The notes beneath the pieces were generated by a model that saw nothing but the letters and a program-made list of their open reading frames with translations, ran no database searches and was not told the DNA's origin. A program made the translations under genes and the position numbers. Below, piece after piece: positions 38,934 through 49,660 of a DNA stretch of 64,000 nt. The stretch spans positions 62,001 through 126,000 of the forward strand of contig QNGE01000287.1 in the NCBI GenBank assembly GCA_008508345.1. The letters run 5' to 3'. Every line of letters begins with the position of its first letter. The stretch's first letter is position 1. The DNA is from Paragonimus westermani (lineage: Eukaryota > Platyhelminthes > Trematoda > Plagiorchiida > Troglotrematidae).

Positions 38934-41709
38934 CTGACTTTTCACAGTTGGGTCTCATCTAAATTCATTAATCTGCTACACTACTTATTAGTAATCTTAT
39001 TTTATTGATCAAAGTAAACTTGTCACTATCTGCTTTCCGTAACTTTTCGGACACTTTTTATTAGCAGTACTCATTTTTACGCTTGGAAAACAAGGGCAAC
39101 AGTTGAGTTTCAGCGAGGCAATCATAAAAAGTATGATGTACACTCCGGTCCACGTTGTACAGCGACGGAGAGAAAACGCCCAAATTACTGCCATATTTTT
39201 AAGTCTATAGGTCGAACGTGCAATGCAATTGCTGGTTTGGCCGCTGAAGTAAACGCAGTATTCAGCATACTTTATCGAAGGATTGAATTACATACAAAGG
39301 CTTGTGGACTGTGCTTGAAATGCAGAGAGTTTACCGACGTTCGGTCGAAATAACATTTAACAGTTTATAAAATGTCCATGTCCATTCCATATTCGGCCAT
39401 GTTCATGCTGGGAAACTTTTAATCCCGTGCGAGTTTATGCATAACCCTTGTCGTCAGTGGTCAGTCGTACTAGGAGTGTACAGTGTAGACATTCTTTAAG
39501 CATTCGTGTTGAGAAGCCGAGAGTGCAAGTTGATCAACCAGTACATTTACGAACGATAGAAGAAATTCTAGTAGGCGTTTGAATCCGATACTCACGTCAG
39601 TTTGATCTGAAAGACAACGATGGCCTGTAAACAATGTCAAACGGGAATATCTGAGTTCGTTGCCATTTCTTATATACACCTATGTTGCGTTTGATTTGTG
39701 ATCCCACCAATTTCCGGTTTATCCTTATCTCATTTTTGGTTAATAATTTTGCACCTAACTGCTACAATCTCAGATTTTTTTCGTTGTAGGCTTCTCTGCT
39801 TATAACCAGGTTTACACTCGCATTTGATTGAGGGTATTTGAAGGATACCATTAAATTTAAAGTCGTTCTGTCGCAGTTTGGGGTTGTGTGTCAATCGTCG
39901 ATGTGGCATGAGTTGCCTACTTATCTCCGTGCTTATCTAACGCAATATTCGAACTGTTTAGTCTGGAAACGTACGCCGTCGATTTATGACCGGACAAAAC
40001 AAAAACATTATAGTCCGTGTGTACATTCAGAAAGTACACTCAACGTACAAGGAATTGAACAAAACTGACCTATTCAATCTTTGCTTATTTGTCTCACAAG
40101 ATTTTGCAAACCGCATATAAATTTATGCAGTGTGAATATATGCGAATATTTTTCATTGTGTTGGCATCTATAGAACCCAGCAAGCCAACAGGTTAATTGA
40201 ACCGCTTTTGAAGTGCTCATCTTAACCATTGACGTTTCCTTTACAGATGATAAGTGTGGCACAGGTGGAAACGATTTGAACGTTCAGAAAGTGAAATAGC
40301 AAACATTCGAAACATATTGAAACTACTCGCTCTACATAGACAAATGACTGATGCAAATTCAGTCGATTAAACTCCACTGACATTTGGAGGAGGTCTCCTA
40401 CTAGAAAAGCCGCCTGTCATTCCTGATCACTTTTGAGACGAAGCACCGAATTGTGGATTATCCCTTTTGATGGCTCATAACTATCTCTTTGTATTTTATT
40501 CTCAATTTGACGTAGCCAACCTCGCAAACATAATCCGAAGTATTGTGCACAGTTTTAAGACCCGCTGACAAACAGATGTACAGCGAAAATCTCCAAATTT
40601 CCATCACTAACCGTAGGTGGCGACCAAAAGGCTAATTACGATGTTTCTGCCGTCAGTATGATCGATGGGTATTGGTTACTGAGTTATCCAACCAAGTGAA
40701 ATGTAGAGTTACTGTGTCTTTTCCCAAGACGATCCGCTTGCGGTATGCCCACTGGTTGCTGTGGCTAGGCGGTTAGGATGAGCTCAGAGTAGTGTCAGTT
40801 TCGCAGTGATCGATATACGTACCATCCACACAGGAATTGAGTCACTGAAAAGATCCATACATACGGGGCTAAAGCCCAGTAATAAAAATTCAAGGTATCA
40901 AGTTAAAAATGAACAGGCATTTGAAAGTTTCTATGAAATAACAGTGGCATCGGGTGGATAACAGTGAAGTTGTTCAATCGCTTGTCAAGAAGAGTGCACC
41001 TCCCATAAGTTAGTCCCGTTTATTTTCAATAAAATTGAGTGTGTGAGGGATAGATTTGTTGGCATTAAAAACGTGTATTGTAGGCTTCTAAGAAAAGCGT
41101 ATGCGTGTTTTTGAACTATTCTGCCCCAATTGTCCATGCAATTTAGAGTGCAGCAAAAATAACGATAGAAGGTAAGTTGACGAGCAAACATTTGAGGTCT
41201 CATCAGTAAAGTGACATGTCGTTAACTTCGACGTTATATACTGATCACTTGGGTTGTCTGTTGTACTTTACAAATTCCAACACAAACGACTTTGCTCACG
41301 TAAAAGTGGCCAGTAAGCTGTCAAGTGGAACGTGAAGCTAAGTGTAAAAATGAACCTATTTTGTGCAGGCAAACGTGAAGTATTTAGCTTGTTTGCGAGA
41401 GCATCGGTGGCAGCGAGACAACATTGATAGAATAACGTCATTCGGTCACCCGGAACTTCGTAAACCGCTTCTGGCGGTTCACTTGGGCTGACTATTATAA
41501 AGGTGTCCATTAGTCGAGCAACAATCGCACAACTTACTGGCTACTTCAACTAAGCCCATAACAGATGGTGTCTACCTGTAAAACTGCCTCTTCAAGTATA
41601 TTCTGTTGAACACCAGTGAGTGAGTAAGCATATTTGCATGAAATAAATGTGAACATACAGTTTGCCCTTCGGACAGGGAGACATCAATGGTCGAGTATTA
41701 AGCAGTTAA
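38934..41709. other. non-coding DNA
   Basis: No gene was recognised. The first ~100 bp could be the body of a SINE headed by the tRNA-like segment. An A-box-like string at about 40760-40775 has no B box behind it. Confidence 0.4.
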
Positions 41710-41721
41710 AGGAGTTCAACT
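41710..41721 (+). repeat. left copy of 12-bp direct repeat (candidate target-site duplication)
   Basis: AGGAGTTCAACT here is repeated exactly at 43202-43213, immediately after the sequence that aligns with the 3' terminus of family B PLEs. Other family B copies in the window have 11-12 bp target duplications, so the size fits. Confidence 0.5.
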
Positions 41722-41885
41722 TTTCGTATTGATATGTTCGCGAGCTTGGCATCTAGATTGCAAACGGTTCATCACCAAGCAAGGTGACACCACCAATGCG
41801 TAAGCGTTTCAGCGTAAAGTTTGAATGTGGAGTTTGGTGAAGTTGGACCGAGGCCTGCTTTTATACAGCATGTCTGCTTCCTTTG
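41722..41885 (-). mobile_element. inverted copy of the PLE family B 3' region
   Basis: Read on the minus strand this matches 43000-43160. A TATAAAAG motif (plus coordinates 41858-41865) is followed by a block aligning with CAACTTCACCAAACGCCACA. Next comes the hammerhead-like TTGGTGG...hairpin...GAACC core (about 41764-41796), then CGAACATATCAATACG. It diverges more from the 43-kb copy than the neighbouring 519-bp arms do from each other, so it came from a different PLE copy. Confidence 0.7.
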
Positions 41886-42404
41886 TTTGACCTGAGGTGC
41901 CCTCTAAAGTTAAGTGCCCCAATACATGACACCGGGCCCAGTAACCAAACGATACCATAGCGATTTTTTCGGAATCTTTCAGAATGCAAAACAGTGAACA
42001 AGTATCTCATTGTTTGCGTAGTTTGGAAAAAACGGCGTTCAGATTACCAGTATAGAGTACAGTGGTGCATTCTACACCACACGCCCTACGTGATAACACT
42101 TGAACTCACCAGTCTGTCCCTCACATATCGGTATCGTTTAGCCTAATGCTGCAAACATGATAGTGCGCCGAATTACTTTAGCATTGGGAGGCATATTCGG
42201 TAAAGAACAGAACTCATTGTTAGCTTTGAAAGTACTGTAGAATCGACCAACTGCCACTGCTATTTGCAGTAACTGTAGGTGATACTTCAATGCAATTCGT
42301 AGGCAACTCCAAAATAACATGTTTCATTCCCATTTGTCAGCACTAATACGCTGCATGCGGAGTTGAACTCCTGACAGTTGACAACAGTGGTGTTGTTGTT
42401 CGTA
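41886..42404 (-). repeat. left arm of 519-bp inverted repeat
   Basis: The exact reverse complement of 43170-43688 apart from one substitution found by eye near the outer end (G in this arm's complement, A in the right arm). Its inner end contains the last ~33 bp of the PLE plus the 12-bp target repeat; the rest is the same flank sequence seen right of the PLE. The 60-codon frames present in both arms are identical but unrecognisable and are not annotated as genes. Confidence 0.95.
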
Positions 42405-43012
42405 CTGGGAACACACGGCATCACCAGAGCGCACAAGCCAACAGCAACATTACGAATGATACTATCAAAACCGAAAGAACAATCCAGAAGAAACGTAATT
42501 TACAAAATTCAATCCAATGACTGTGGACAACATTACGTCAGCCAAACCGGACGGGAATTATCAACGCGATTACATGAACACAAACTGGCCATCAAGAAGC
42601 ACGATCAATTTCCCTGATAGCCGCCCATGAGGATGAAACTTGACATGCCTTCAGCTTGGACACCGCAGAAATCCTTACTCAGGCATATACCACATATGCA
42701 AGAGAATTTCTGGAAGCTTGGCATTCATCAACCGGTTCAATAAACAAACATATCGAACTAGACAAAATCTATGAACCAATGCGAATCGAGGATTTGAGGA
42801 GACGTAAACATCATCAAGCCCAAATACCGGTATGCCCAAACGACAGAGAGCAGCCAATCAGACTCCAGCTCAAGGACTCCAGGGAACAACTAATCGGAAA
42901 TCAGGTCGATGTTCAAGTGCGACAAAATCAACCAGTGATGGGTCGGGTCAAAGGCCAAACACGACGGAAAGCGACCAACTAGAATTCAAGCCCGTAGGTC
43001 GAACCACTCTGC

Positions 43013-43022
43013 TATATAAAAG
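43013..43022 (+). promoter_or_regulatory. TATA-like motif in PLE 3' region
   Basis: TATATAAAAG is followed by GCAGGC. The same block is present as TATAAAAGCAGGC in the inverted copy at 41.86 kb and as TATATAACAGCAGGC in the copy near 54.18 kb. Its position upstream of the hammerhead-like core fits the promoter part of a PLE pseudo-LTR. Alternatively it is only conserved coding sequence. Confidence 0.35.
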
Positions 43023-43084
43023 CAGGCATCGATCCAACTTCACCAAACGCCACATTCAAAACTATACGCTGAAACACTCACGCA

Positions 43085-43151
43085 CTGATGATGTCACCTT
43101 GCTTGATGATGGAACGTTTGCAACCTAAATGCTAAACTTGACGAACATACC
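43085..43151 (+). ncRNA. hammerhead-like core in PLE, degenerate
   Basis: CTGATGA at 43085-43091 is followed by a TCACC/GATGA hairpin with TTGCTT loop and then GGAAC, where the usual GAAAC has one change. The sister copies at 41.77 and 54.09 kb show GAACC and GAAAC at this place. They also have a better stem (TCACC/GGTGA) in the 41.77-kb copy. GTTTGC downstream can pair with GCGAAC in two copies as stem III. Stem I was not found, so activity here is unlikely. Confidence 0.35.
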
Positions 43152-43169
43152 AATACCATCAACCCGAAC

Positions 43170-43688
43170 TACGAACAACAACACCACTGTTGTCAACTGT
43201 CAGGAGTTCAACTCCGCATGCAGCGTATTAGTGCTGACAAATGGGAATGAAACATGTTATTTTGGAGTTGCCTACGAATTGCATTGAAGTATCACCTACA
43301 GTTACTGCAAATAGCAGTGGCAGTTGGTCGATTCTACAGTACTTTCAAAGCTAACAATGAGTTCTGTTCTTTACCGAATATGCCTCCCAATGCTAAAGTA
43401 ATTCGGCGCACTATCATGTTTGCAGCATTAGGCTAAACGATACCGATATGTGAGGGACAGACTGGTGAGTTCAAGTGTTATCACGTAGGGCGTGTGGTGT
43501 AGAATGCACCACTGTACTCTATACTGGTAATCTGAACGCCGTTTTTTCCAAACTACGCAAACAATGAGATACTTGTTCACTGTTTTGCATTCTGAAAGAT
43601 TCCGAAAAAATCGCTATGGTATCGTTTGGTTACTGGGCCCGGTGTCATGTATTGGGGCACTTAACTTTAGAGGACACCTCAGGTCAAA
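43170..43688 (+). repeat. right arm of 519-bp inverted repeat
   Basis: Its first ~33 bp are the 3' end of the PLE, then comes the second 12-bp repeat (43202-43213), then about 475 bp of unrecognised DNA. The arm ends at AGGTCAAA, where the match to the left arm stops. Spacing between the arms is 765 bp. Confidence 0.95.
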
Positions 43689-46499
43689 AATAGGTAGCAG
43701 ACTTGGCGACTGAAATGATTCACTTTATTGAACTTATACTAAACAAGAGTAGCGAGGTTTTAATAATGTATTCAAAAGCGTTGTGTGTTCTTTTTGGGTG
43801 TCAAAAACAACAGATAATTTTGCCATCTTCCGTTTCAATCGGAAATAAAATTTTTGCAGCGTGCGGTGCTACTTCATAGGTCTCTTTAGGACGGATATCA
43901 TAACACATTCTATCTCAAGTCATCTGATTTACAAGGTATCGGGCATTTGTGGTTAACGTTCCGTAGGAGTACTGGTTGACCAATGTACACCGGAGTTGGC
44001 AAACAGAATTTAGCTTGGTTGTTTAGATATCAGAAAATCACCAACGACAACAGCAAAATGCAGGGTACTTTAGAAACTAAACAAACAAATATTCCAATGC
44101 AATAGAGTAGCAGATTCGTCCACAGTTTGTTGCGGTAGTATCAACTATGCTCCTCGATGATTCTCTGTTGGTTTACAACAGGTTGCTTAAGACAAGTCTC
44201 CTAAGTTAGTCGGGATATGGTTCAATTTAAACTCGATTTGATCGCCACGATAACGCAAATAGTAACATCATTAGCTAGTGCAAATTTCACCGTTTATTCG
44301 TGACGGGCTTATCGTCCGTGTTTTTTCAATTGAATATAGATGCCCGTTACATTCAACTTGAATCTGGATGCATCCAAAGTTTACCAAAGGCCTGATCAGT
44401 TTGTACGATATTACTTACGTCCAGTGAAATTTGTGAATGGGAGTCCGAAATGAAACAAATGTTCCTAGATGACCGCTCCGTCCCTCAATATTACTGCAAT
44501 AGTCACCATTTTCATAAGATGATTTATGCGAAACGTGGATTCAGTCCTATGAGGCACCAACACACGGCACACACTGAGGGGGAAGTCACATGAAAGACCG
44601 TTACATCGATAGCGATCTGTAGCGTGTTCATGAGTGCACGATACTTGGTAGCTGAGGAGACACTGTTTTTTTGTATGCACGGTGAAACTCTCTCCACAAT
44701 TGCAGCACAGATATCTTCTGAACGTGGAGGAAGCTGGTTAAGTAAAGTGGCAACTAATCAAGACCATATTAGTTGTACAGCGGTTCACGACGACCATCGA
44801 TTCATTACTGTTTACAGTCAATAACTTTTTCCATTATCGGGAAACATGTACTGCGCCCAACGGCAAAACAACTTACAGGGTATCCACATGTAATCGTTGG
44901 TCGATTATTGCCAGTTTAAACACTTCTCTTTCAGTGTCTTTTGTGATATCGAAATTCGATCTACCATTCAAAATAGCGTTCCGAAGCACGAGAAAAGTTG
45001 TACGATTTAGTCATAGTGACTAGCTGTTTAGTGATTTCCAGAATTACTTAATCCATTAATAGGTAGTTATACCATTAAGCACTGTAATGGGCACTAATTC
45101 ACTTACTGTCACTACGCTGTTTCATGACGTTATCCCCAGTCACATGAAATGGACCAAACAAAACCCATACTCAGCTAGCAAACGGTTTGAACTTTTACTA
45201 CGGTCAACACTCCCGAACGGTGAAGCAGCTGATTAGAATGTCATGTCTGAACGCAACCCATTAATAGTAGCAAGAGACTTTTGCAAATATATGCATTCGG
45301 CTGTATTCGTTATCACAATCCTTGCAATAAAAAGCGTCCTGTCACAAATTTCAATCAAGCCACTGCTTGTTCTTCATTTGTTCAGCTATATAGCCGGAGA
45401 TCATGCGCTTGCAAATGTGTTTTAGACACGCGTCTACGCGACGGTCCAGTAAACCGTACTTGTCACGTGACAATGGTGAAAAATGATCGTTTTCAGAACA
45501 ATATGAAAGAGTCTATCTACCACCAGAGAATGGTAAAGCGGTTAGGCTACATTTCTGTGAAGAAATATGAACCAAAATTGCTGTACATTTGTGACAGAAG
45601 TGGTTCTTTCTAACGCCGCCATCAACACAGAAGTAAATTAGCTCCTTTCCGTTCAATAATATGGCGTTGTTCTTTTTGTCAACTGGTCGCCGAGTTTGAA
45701 AAATCATGTTGCCGAAAATAATTTACTCATAACCAACTAGTCTTGGAGTTTGGAGAAACCGATTAAGAATACGAAGAAAAGGTTTATTCATCAAACTGGA
45801 GGAAACCCAAATTCACGAAGAATGGATAAAAGTCCGGTCCACTGAGGGCTAACCGATGATATGATGACTTCACGATCTATCTTAAGAGGTAGCCACCGAT
45901 GCAGTCGACTAAATACTATACTCTATTGTTTTTTACAAAGGATACTCTATGGCTGGCTGTTCAGGAGATACATAGAGGCAGTTTATCCTGAAGTTAATTG
46001 CAAAGAGAAATGCAAGTCAATTAAGAACATTACCTGAACATTCTGGATGGTTATGAGACCGATTTTACCCTACGACACAAAAACTTGTCTCAGTCACAAC
46101 ACAGACTTAAGTGGAGTTAGCGTTTGAAGTTGCTCTATCCAAAATGTATCTTACATCAAACACGATAGGCATGTGAATGTTAAGTTTTGAAAATTCCGAG
46201 TACACAACCAAGTGATGAAATATTGCAAATCTACGGCCATCTCTGATCGGGTTACGTATTTCGTAAGCAGAGCGCGCAACAACCGTGCCTACTACCCTCA
46301 AATTGGAAACAATTGGTTTCTTTCGACAACTTCGTAAGGGTAAAAAGAAGATATGTCGAAATTCTGCTCACTGCCACCGACTGCAAAACGTAAAACATTT
46401 GGGTTATACAGGACATGTAGATGAAGATAGAAAGGATGGGGGAGTGTATGCATTCACATAAAGTACTACGTCATCACCACCTCGATGACCCGATGAGTC
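43689..46499. other. non-coding DNA, nothing recognised
   Basis: Short open frames only. The frames at 45243-45425 and 45281-45613 overlap and resemble no family I know. Confidence 0.4.
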
Positions 46500-47100
46500 C
46501 CTTAACCAATTCTGTGCACACAACGCCGGTCGGTGAGTTCTGCTCAACTGAACTTCGCTGAAACCCACTAAATTCTGGTTCTGATTGAGTAGTAGTATTA
46601 GTGTTAGTAAGCGATTTTGGTTTTATATAAAGTGAATGACTGGCAAGTGATTCCAGTGTCTAGCAATCTATGATATGGGATTTGGAGCAACAGATTCACC
46701 TGTTTGAGTTTTCTGCGTCACCAACTTTGTGGTCGTTTCATAATCTGTTCTAGCTAGCTAGGTAAACCTCCTCGCAATTGCAAATGAACTAGCAGACAAC
46801 GTGAGGGACAGAATGGTCAAGCAAAATTTATTCACGACTTCGTGGAACTGTGCCTTTGCGGTTTGATTTGAACGTAATTTGCCAGCTGCCAACGTGCGAG
46901 ATAGAGAAGACTTCAAATTATGCATGAGGTCGATTGTCAGATGATCTTTGAATGGCATGAGCAGAAATATATCTTTATTCTGAGCTGTTCGAACTGGTTC
47001 ATTGCAGTCTGTTATCATTCTGCGAGCTTCCACGGATTTTCAAGGATATTCATTTGTCACTAACGACTTCCTGAACATTTCTTGTTAAGTCTGTAGCTTA
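46500..47100 (-). pseudogene. Penelope-like element fragment, linker and GIY-YIG end (family A)
   Basis: The minus strand reads NEYP.KSVEARRM (the usual NGYPxxFxExxM block), then KDIFLLMPFKDHLTIDLM and LKSSLSRTLAAGKLR in the linker. The start of the nuclease core follows (VVC.FICNCEEVY, about 46745-46785). After that come a LLDTGITC segment near 46640 and a terminal VGFSEVQLSRTHRPALCAQ near 46540-46590. Order and content match the 7.9-9.6 kb copy. The frame changes at least twice and a stop interrupts the nuclease core, so it is inactive. Confidence 0.7.
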
Positions 47101-49039
47101 TCAAAGGTATAAGGCCATCTGGCCTGGATGCTTTCCATTTGCTGCTGATGAGAAACAGGATACTTTAACAAGCTGTAAAATATCTCTCTTCTATGCATTA
47201 AAGAACTAGTAAGTTAAACTACCGATTACCGGATAGAAACAAGATGCAGTTGGTTGGCGGCGCAATGATGAATTCCAACGATTCTTTCATTGAATGAATT
47301 GAGGGGATGCCGCCTGTCAGATTTGGCAAACAATTTGAATGGGTGGGCAAAAAGAACTGTGAGAAACGCGCATCGTGTATGAATATGGAGTGCTATTTCT
47401 TCAACGAATATATCCGAAGTATAAAAGTAAATTTTAATGATTTCTGGAGGTTTTTGTAGAGTGCCCTAAGTTAACTGGTGGACCTATCATTGTGAAGCTA
47501 TTTTTCATTTGTGAATGCAATAAACACATCTGAATCCTAAACAAACAATAAAAGTTGTCACGTTGCGGTTTTTCTTAGTGTAAATTTTGCACACGTTAAA
47601 CACATACATCTAAGACGTGTAGTCCAACCTAGCATATCTGAGGCTTGGTACACTCACATTGTCTGAAATTTTCAAACTGCGATATTCGGGTGTCTTTTAT
47701 CGCGTTTTTGCAAGCACTGGAGAAAGCTGGGAATAATCTCGTAGTTATGTTCACGTGCATAGATGCATTAGTGTTTAAAAACGTAAGCATATATCTTTCA
47801 TTGTTTTTTAAATGACGAAAAACCTACTCGGGAAATCACGCCATCTGAATTTGACTGAACGGTTTGACAGTGCTTATCGAAATTAACCCTAGCAGACTAA
47901 ATAATGTAACACGAACATATCTTGAGAAGATGTGGCATGTTCAAACCGTTTTAATAAAAATCCCAGACTGCTTACGACAACAAATAACAGTTTAATTTTG
48001 GTTAGTTGTCCAAACCAATGTGTCAGACAGTTTTTTCTAAGTACATTTCACAAATTAAGTATTCCTAATCGAGGTTGTTGTCGGTAATTACTTGGTGGTC
48101 ACAGATTTTAACTCGCACTTGTAATAAGATGCATCATTTCCAGAACTTTCCCATCTGGAAATTTGGCCCACTTACCTGCCGTGCAGTTGGTATGTTGAGT
48201 AATTCTTTGCGCAACTTATTGTACAGCCAGTAGAACAGATTTGGCTCATTTATATGACCATTGCATGTAGTAAGTCACAAAACTGATGTATGAAGTGACT
48301 GTGACAGATACGAATTATGTTGTCCACATATAAGTTTCACGCCCAATTTTGAAACGAAAGCCAATATTCATCTGGTTGTTTGTGTGGTTAAATAGAGTCA
48401 AAACCCCTACTGAATTAGTTGTCCCAGTTTGAGTGAACCATAATTCTTAGGTAATCATTAAGTACTTGTGACCTACTTGTTTTACCCACACATATCGAAA
48501 GACATACAAGAAAAATAATTTCCACATATAAGGCAATGTCAAAGTTGATTACACATCTTGGAATATTTCGATCTCTTGGTGCACGTTGTTCGGATAGTTC
48601 TGGAAATCCCTTCCATTGCCCTGTCCATTTTTGTCTGTTTTCTAACCTGAATCATTCACTTTCTAGGAGCTTCTTTTGAGATTATCGATAGTAAGGAGCG
48701 AATATACCTAGGTAAATGTGTAACAGATTAGTTGGCAACCAGACTAATAACGTTTATAATACTATAATTCGGCTGAGGTGTCACCATTTACTCGTGTTCA
48801 GTATGCATACACATCTGGTCACAAATTTCTTCAAAGTGGATATACGAGTCTACTGTCCCTCACCCTACGAGGGTCATTCAGTTCCTTCCAATGTTCTCCT
48901 AATTTTTGGGATTTTGGTGGTGATAAATGTGCATAGGTGCATATGTTTAGTACTTCCGGTTGATCTAGTCTGTTCAGAATTGGTATCCACAATGCCTGAC
49001 TGTATCTTAAAATAGCTTCTAACAGTTCGCGCTATCACC
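47101..49039. other. non-coding DNA
   Basis: Upstream of the PLE fragment on the minus strand one might expect RT sequence, but I could not read any beyond 47100. Nothing else was recognised. Confidence 0.4.
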
Positions 49040-49660
49040 GGTTGTTAGACCTGAAAAACCTCGAGGTGATCGCCTAAATCTGGTTTTCCTGCCTTCCGCA
49101 GCGGTCAGTCAACAATAGAGATGGTCAGATGCTAGCCACTGGTCGTGGGTGCGTGTCCGTGTCCTGGTCTTTCGCGTGTGTGTATGTACTGTGCTATTCT
49201 ATCCCACTGACACTGGTCGCGCAAGGTCGGACGTAGACATCAGGACTATTGGATATTGTAACGTGAAGTCAGACCATTAGGTTATCCGCCAATCCTTAAC
49301 AGCCTTTTTACTTGATGACATTAGGACCGTGCGCACGCATTCACGCACACACACGCACGCACGTGTGTAGATTCGCGTCGACTTGGGAGCGGACGGTCGA
49401 ATGGGAAATAGTTGAACGCACACATAACAGACAAACCATGATTATGAAAACTTCTCACTACTGCCATTGTAATCAAAGACCACACCGTAACGTACCGACC
49501 ATACCCGCACACTTATCATACACGACTGCTGGTGTGTACTGTGTTGTGGCAGTCAGTTATATTTAGGGAAGGTGTGGCGTTGAGGATGGCAAACAAATAC
49601 AGTGCCATCACTGTGCCACTATAACGAACCCGTGCTCAATCATCTCCTCGACTCCGGTAG
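49040..49660. repeat. GC-rich island with CA/CG-rich run
   Basis: Base composition is visibly more GC-rich than the neighbourhood, with a purine-pyrimidine alternating stretch (ACGCACACACACGCACGCACGTGTG) at about 49340-49365. Open frames on both strands here follow from the low stop-codon density. It may be an old repeat; no second copy is in the window. Confidence 0.3.

Larger units (their letters stand above)
42405..43201 (+). pseudogene. 5'-truncated Penelope-like element with GIY-YIG endonuclease (family B)
   Basis: The copy begins at the end of the RT region (AHKPTATLRMILSKPKEQ, near 42438-42490). It continues into the nuclease core NVIYKIQSNDCGQHYVSQTG (about 42497-42560) and ELSTRLHEHKLAIKKHD. 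A frameshift near 42606 shifts the following IAAHEDE segment, and a TGA replaces the glycine codon expected before HAFSLDTAE. Further on are FLEAWHSSTGSINKHIELD and a basic, Gln-rich tail. A TATATAAAAG motif is at 43013-43022 and a hammerhead-like core at 43085-43115. The element's 3' terminus is placed at about 43201 by alignment with the copy at 53991-54614. RT catalytic motifs are absent, so it is non-autonomous and dead. Confidence 0.85.

Noticed and set aside
40755..40810. A-box-like TGGCTAGGCGGTTAGG
   Set aside because: No B box at tRNA spacing and no acceptor-stem pairing.
42138..43436. Identical 60-codon frames at 42138-42320 (-) and 43254-43436 (+)
   Set aside because: They are the same sequence in the two inverted arms; the identity comes from the arm duplication and not from coding selection. 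No domain is recognisable.
43176..43685. The 519-bp arm read as a solo LTR (TG...CA ends)
   Set aside because: The arm's first 33 bp are PLE 3' end and the next 12 bp are the target repeat. No primer-binding site, polypurine tract or matching target repeat for an LTR element was seen.
41886..43688. DNA transposon with 519-bp terminal inverted repeats
   Set aside because: The interior is a PLE fragment, no transposase is present, and no short target duplication flanks the outer ends.
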